DNA from: Cryptomeria japonica
Lineage: Eukaryota; Streptophyta; Pinopsida; Cupressales; Cupressaceae
Direction: 5' to 3'
DNA: 64,000 bases
Assembly (NCBI RefSeq): GCF_030272615.1
Contig: NC_081415.1
Span: 507,733,373 to 507,797,372, forward strand
The notes under the pieces were generated by a model. The model worked only from the letters and a program-made list of their open reading frames with translations, was not told the DNA's origin and did not search any database. Position 1 is the stretch's first letter. Each line of letters starts with the position of its first letter. A program made the translations under genes and the position numbers. Below are positions 59,851 to 64,000 of this stretch, one piece after another.

Positions 59851-60349
59851 TAAACCCTGGTTTTTCTAGCTTTAGTATTATTAATTCTTTTTCAATCTTC
59901 TATTTGAGTTGTTCTTTATATCATTATCAGTTGTTTGGTAACTAGGCAATGGCAGACCATCTGCATGAAAAAAAAGTGTTAGATCTTATATAATTGCTAT
60001 TATTGGACTATTTCCAATTTGCTAAGACTATAGCTACCTGTTGTGACGTATTCACACATCGCCCCATTGCAAATGGGGACCCTTGCTTTTTGCTTTCTGG
60101 GGTTTTGTCTGTTAGCCTTTGCAGGATGAGTGTCGCTAGGGGATCAATAGGATGGCAGGCTTTGCTTGAGCTAGGGTGAGTCCCCAGGGCCCCAGAATTA
60201 GGGTTTCTTTGAGAGTCTTCCTTAGGGCCTGGTTTTGCTCTCGTTGCTAATTGTGTCTTGCTTTGTGAGTGGGTATCATTCTTGAAGGTTCGAGCTAGGT
60301 CGAGTTGGTGAGTGATGAAGTCTGAAATGTCATCCTGATCTTCAAATGC

Positions 60350-60437
60350 CCTGAAATTTGGCTAAGTTTGGAATATCCTGATCCTGAAATTTGGCTAAGT
60401 TTGGAATGTCCCGATCCTGAAATTTGACTAAGTCTGG
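60350..60437. repeat. 33-bp tandem repeat
   Basis: Two full units and a partial third starting CCTGAAATTTGGCTAAG and ending AT.TCC.GAT. Confidence 0.85.
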
Positions 60438-60521
60438 AAAACTGAAGAATCCTCCAAAAACTAGATTTTGCAATATAACTCCTGGAGGTTCGAAACCACT
60501 CTCAAACATCCTGAAAGTATA

Positions 60522-60580
60522 TATGGAATATAACTTAAAGTATAAGTGACATTTCCTATACTTAAATGTTATATTCCATA
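60522..60580. repeat. AT-rich inverted repeat
   Basis: Arms 60522-60544 and 60557-60580 (starting TATGGAATATAAC, ending GTTATATTCCATA) pair with about two differences around a 12-nt loop. Confidence 0.9.
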
Positions 60581-60611
60581 AAATGATCCTGAGGGAGAGT
60601 TCAAAATGTCA

Positions 60612-62720
60612 AATTTCACTCCTGACCCTTCCAAAGGGTCCAAAACAAATTTCGCTCCTGACCCTTCCAAAGGGTCCAGAGCGAAATTCTCCATAAGACA
60701 TTCTACTTTGACCAAAACCTAGAACTAACGCATTCCCAGGATTGAATGAAGGCAAAAACGCTTGTTTGAATGAAGAAATGTGAAAATGAAGTCAGGATCT
60801 TGGCCAAGATTAGGAATTTCGCTCCTGACCCTTCCAAAGGGTCCAGAGCGAAAATCCTTATAACTCTTGTTTTCTTCCTTATTTTGGCTAGGCGTTGGCT
60901 TGATGGGAGATGAATGGGTATGTTTTTGCCTTGAGAGGGAGTTTGATTGATTTTGAAGAACAAGATTTTGGCCCAAAGCAAATTTCGCTCCTGACCCTTC
61001 CAAAGGGTCCAGAGCGAAATTCATCATAAACTTCATTTGCTACCTTGTTTGACCTTGAAACCTTCTTCCTCAGGTGGAAAATGATCTAAGTTTGCTTCTT
61101 GAAGTGGTTTGGAGTTTGAAAAGTGAGTAATCTGGCCTAGAATGAGATTTTCGCTCCTGACCCTTCCAAAGGGTCCAGAGCGAAAATCTACCTAAGACTC
61201 ATTTCTTCCATAGTTGACCAAATTTTGATTTGTAAGGCGCCTTGAAAGGAAGGATGGACATCTTTTGCCACCGGAAATGTTTGAAAGCATTGAGAAGTAA
61301 AGGATTTTGAGCCTTATAGTGAATTTCGCTCCTGACCCTTCCAAAGGGTCCAGAGCGAAATTCCTTGTAAACCTAGTATTTTGACCTTGCTTAGGCTTCA
61401 ATCCTTGTTCCTTGGAGGAAAAATGATGAAATGTATCTTGTAAAGAAGAGTGGGGTTGAAAGAATGATGATTTTGGTCTAAAAAGGGAAATTCGCTCCTG
61501 ACCCTTCTAAAGAGTCCAGGGCGAAATTGTGCAAAACCTATCTTTTCCCTTAGTTTCATACCAAATCTAGTGTGGCTCATGATTAAAGAAGGCCTTAGGA
61601 ATGACTCCAAATTGCCAATGATTATCAAGATTGAAGGAATTGAGCCCAAATGATGAAAATCGCTCCTGACCCTTCCAAAGGGTCTAGGGCGAAAATCTCA
61701 AAATCCCCTATTTTGCCTTGCAAGAACAAACCAAGCTTGGGTGGAGTGAATGAAGAAGACCATTGCCTAGCCTTGAGGGGTGGATTGAAGTCAGAATGAT
61801 GGAGGAGTAAGCCTAAGCAAAGAAAATCGCTCCTGACCCTTCCAAAGGGTCCAGAGCGAAAAACACTAAAACCATCCTTTTCTCCAAATTTCGTGCTAAG
61901 TCAGGCCTAGACTAGGATGAGAGAAGCTATTTGGAATGCCTTGAAAAGATGTTTATCCACCAAAGATGCAAATTTTGAGCTAAAATTGGAATTTCACTCC
62001 TGACCCTTCCAAAGGGTCCAGAGCGAAATTTTGGATGGGTCCTGTCCTTGGCTAGGTTTCGAGCAAATTTGACCTTTTGGCCTTGTGAAGATCAAACCAA
62101 TGTTGCAAGCATGGGAGAGGGATCCAAGGATGAGAGTCCAAGTAGACAAAGTGAGAAGAATGGACTTGAGTGAGGGAAGACAAGCTAGGAATGAATTTCG
62201 CTCCTGACCCTTCGAAAGGGTCCAGAGCGAAATTCTTCAAATCAACTATTTTTCCCTTGTATGAGGCCAAGACTTTGATTCTTAGGGCGTGGTTGAGGAT
62301 GGAAGTATGTTATTTAGCCTTGCAAGATAGATTGGAGTAAAGAAGATGAAGGATCAAGCTTTAAACTTGAATTTCGCTCCTGACCCTTCCAAAGGGTCCA
62401 GAGCGAAATTCCTGTTATCATCTAATTGGCCCATGTGAGAAACTAAAAGGATGGATCCCTAGACTTTGTTGGACTAAAACAAGCATATGCTCACCTTCCG
62501 GAGGATTTTGAAGTCAAAAAATGGAGTAATTGAGGCTTAACCAAGAAAATTCGCTCTTGACCCTTCCAGAGGGTCCAGGGCGAAATCTTTTGAAACTACT
62601 ATTTTTCACCTTGTTTGGGCCAGGTGAGGGGTTGGTTGTGAGGTAACGTTGAAAAGAGGTCCAAGTTGGCCAGGAATGCAAATTTCGCTCTTGACCCTTC
62701 CAGAGGGTCCAGGGCGAAAT
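60612..62720. repeat. Array of fourteen 39-nt hairpin motifs
   Basis: Each motif has outer arms ATTTCGCTC and GAGCGAAAT, inner arms GACCCTT and AAGGGTC, and a CCA loop. Copies start near 60612 (degenerate), 60648, 60816, 60982, 61147, 61323, 61489, 61658, 61823, 61991, 62195, 62372, 62548 and 62682. Spacing is mostly 165-177 bp. The spacers resemble each other only weakly. Changes inside the motif tend to keep pairing (the last two copies read CGCTC..GGGCG with T-G pairing, and 62195 has TTCGAAA in the loop). Short minus-strand peptides such as FALDPLEGSGAKF come from the repeat. Confidence 0.93.
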
Positions 62721-62875
62721 TCTGGCCTGTCCCTGGGGAAAATCTTCGGCAAGTTTCATGTTAATGTCTTTTTGTTGATGATTTAAGTTGAAAATGCTAT
62801 GTTGAAATGAATTTATCATGTGTCCTTAATCATCTTTTGGTTTGTTTTGGCAGATGAAAGAAGACCAGGCCAGAA

Positions 62876-62963
62876 CAAGGACGACCTTCTCCAGCCCAGC
62901 ATCAACAAGGACGACCTTCTCCAGCCCAACCTCATCAAGGACGACCTCTTCCAGTCCAACATT
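62876..62963. repeat. 30-bp tandem triplicate
   Basis: Three units containing AAGGACGACCTTCTCCAG, the third with small changes. Frames are open on both strands across it only because its period is a multiple of three. Confidence 0.9.
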
Positions 62964-63254
62964 TGAAGTGTCAGACAAGGTGGCATCCCAGTCATCACTC
63001 CTCCAGTTGGATTGGTCCACCTCAGTGTGTCCAGATTCAATGTACCTGACTCATCAAAGATGACACAAACTTCGATGTACCTACCCCGGTTCTCCATTGG
63101 TCGAATATTCCAGAGAAGACATGTGTCCAAATAATGCAATTATTTCATTGGCCAGAATTGAGTTTGTTGTAACAAACCCTAATTAGGGTTTCATTGTAAA
63201 ATCTTGGCCATTGATCTCAAATTGATCTAAGCCATTGAATTGTATTATGGGCAC

Positions 63255-63262
63255 TATATAAG
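63255..63262 (+). promoter_or_regulatory. TATA box of E4 LTR
   Basis: TATATAAG followed about 30 bp on by TTTGTAAAGGCTGATAG. It sits downstream of the hairpin array and upstream of the presumed R region, the place expected for an LTR promoter. Confidence 0.6.
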
Positions 63263-64000
63263 CCTTGGCTCCTCATTTGTAAAGGCTGATAGTTAGTCAG
63301 TAGTTAGAAGGTGAATAGTTAGCTAATAGTGAATAGTCAGTTGATAGAATAGCAATTAGAGTAGAATAGAAAGAGAAGGCAAAGATTGTTGCCAAGATGT
63401 TGTTGTAAAAGACTTGTAAAACTTCATTGAAGAAATGGTGAAATCTATGGGTCGATTCAACAATTTGCATGGTCTTTATACTTCTCAGATTTGATTTCAT
63501 GTTATTAGATGAGTGGAAGAAATGTGTTTGATCAATGGTGAAATTTGTATATCCATACTACTAGCAGTTTCTTGATTGCAGACTTGCCTTGTGTAGTCAA
63601 CTGGAATCATTCAGCTTGAGCTTAACTTCAATTGTCGCTTCTTCATTGACATGCATCAGCCTGATGGTGTCTATGCCTGTAGCGATGATCTGAACATCAT
63701 AAAGCTTTCCTCCAAAGATCGCACTAATCTTGTGGAGATGGTCTTGGGATGTCAAAACAAGACTTTGTTAGAATTTCATCAAAGATCAATCATTGCTCCT
63801 ACATTCTTAGTGTCAGAATTAGATCCTTCCCTCGCCCTCATCCTTTTTTTTCTTTTTTTCAAAATCTAGGCTAGTGAAATCCTGTGATTCTAGCAAATCA
63901 GACGTTTAGGTCGTCAAGTGTAAGTCCCCTTGTGATTCCAGCAAAATCACATCATACGACAAAGAGCTTATCCACGAGTAGAGATCCTACATAACAGGAA

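Larger units (their letters stand above)
60039..63961 (+). repeat. E4: long LTR of a plus-strand element reaching the window edge
   Basis: Begins TGTTGTGACG (60039), followed by a small inverted repeat CCCCATT/AATGGGG, and probably ends ATACGACA (63961). Between them lie tandem repeats (60350-60437), an AT-rich hairpin (60522-60580), the hairpin array (60612-62720), a 30-bp triplicate (62876-62963), a TATA box (63255-63262) and an R/U5-like region with GT-rich and AT-rich stretches. There is no long reading frame. The organisation is that of a U3-R-U5 long terminal repeat, but without the second copy both ends are tentative. Confidence 0.5.

Noticed and set aside
60612-62720. CRISPR-like array
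   Set aside because: Regular short palindromic repeats recall CRISPR, but the spacers are about 130 bp, related to each other and inside a plant LTR. There are no cas genes.
62842-63139. Frames over the 30-bp triplicate on both strands
   Set aside because: The period is a multiple of three, which keeps all frames open. They lie in LTR sequence.

Overview
This window is nuclear DNA from a seed plant, and a gymnosperm with a very large repeat-filled genome is my best guess. The guess rests on what is present: plant-type Ty3/gypsy, Ty1/copia and RNase H-bearing L1-type elements, very long LTRs (one is 4,055 bp) and almost no recognisable host genes. I cannot name a species. Nearly everything that can be explained is a transposable element, often nested in another, and nearly all coding regions are broken.

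Layout: (1) 1-2017 is the minus-strand gag and protease end of a decayed Ty3/gypsy element, followed by its primer binding site and LTR. (2) 5023-22545 is a large minus-strand LTR element (E1) with 1.18 kb LTRs and a near-perfect 5-bp target duplication. It carries gag-protease but no reverse transcriptase or integrase. A long gene-like unit lies on its opposite strand (about 8299-12530), with its own TATA box, a probable 5'-UTR intron, a reading frame of about 1,180 codons and an AATAAA. A 4,055-bp solo LTR (15883-19937, target duplication CTTAT) splits the gag. E1 itself splits an unidentified old coding fragment (4420-5022 and 22546-22720). (3) 23404-29669 is a full-length L1-type LINE with a 15-bp target duplication. 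It sits inside the RNase H remnant of an older LINE on the other strand.

(4) 30780-33608 holds another decayed gypsy gag-protease and an LTR. (5) 35679-36245 is a probable retroposed coding fragment. (6) A degenerate satellite-like array (36715-37630, 48970-49470, 51040-52510) is interrupted by E2 (37966-48964, minus strand, target duplication ATAAC, no recognised pol, with a copia LTR inside), by an LTR-like block and by a tRNA-derived SINE. (7) 52584-55398 is a 2.8-kb non-autonomous copia-type element (E3) with intact LTRs, primer site, polypurine tract and TAATG target duplication, carrying a GC-rich core. (8) 55404-60038 is AT-rich, with a fold-back element and a duplicated exon-like segment. 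(9) 60039 to about 63961 is a plus-strand LTR of about 3.9 kb running to the window edge. It contains fourteen copies of a 39-nt hairpin at about 168-bp spacing, upstream of a TATA box.

The two most unusual signals are the independently promoted antisense gene inside the pol-less E1 element, with its palindromic microrepeats, and the regularly spaced hairpin array in the terminal LTR. The genes do not form a pathway. The window is a record of successive insertions, and the relative order can be read from the nesting.
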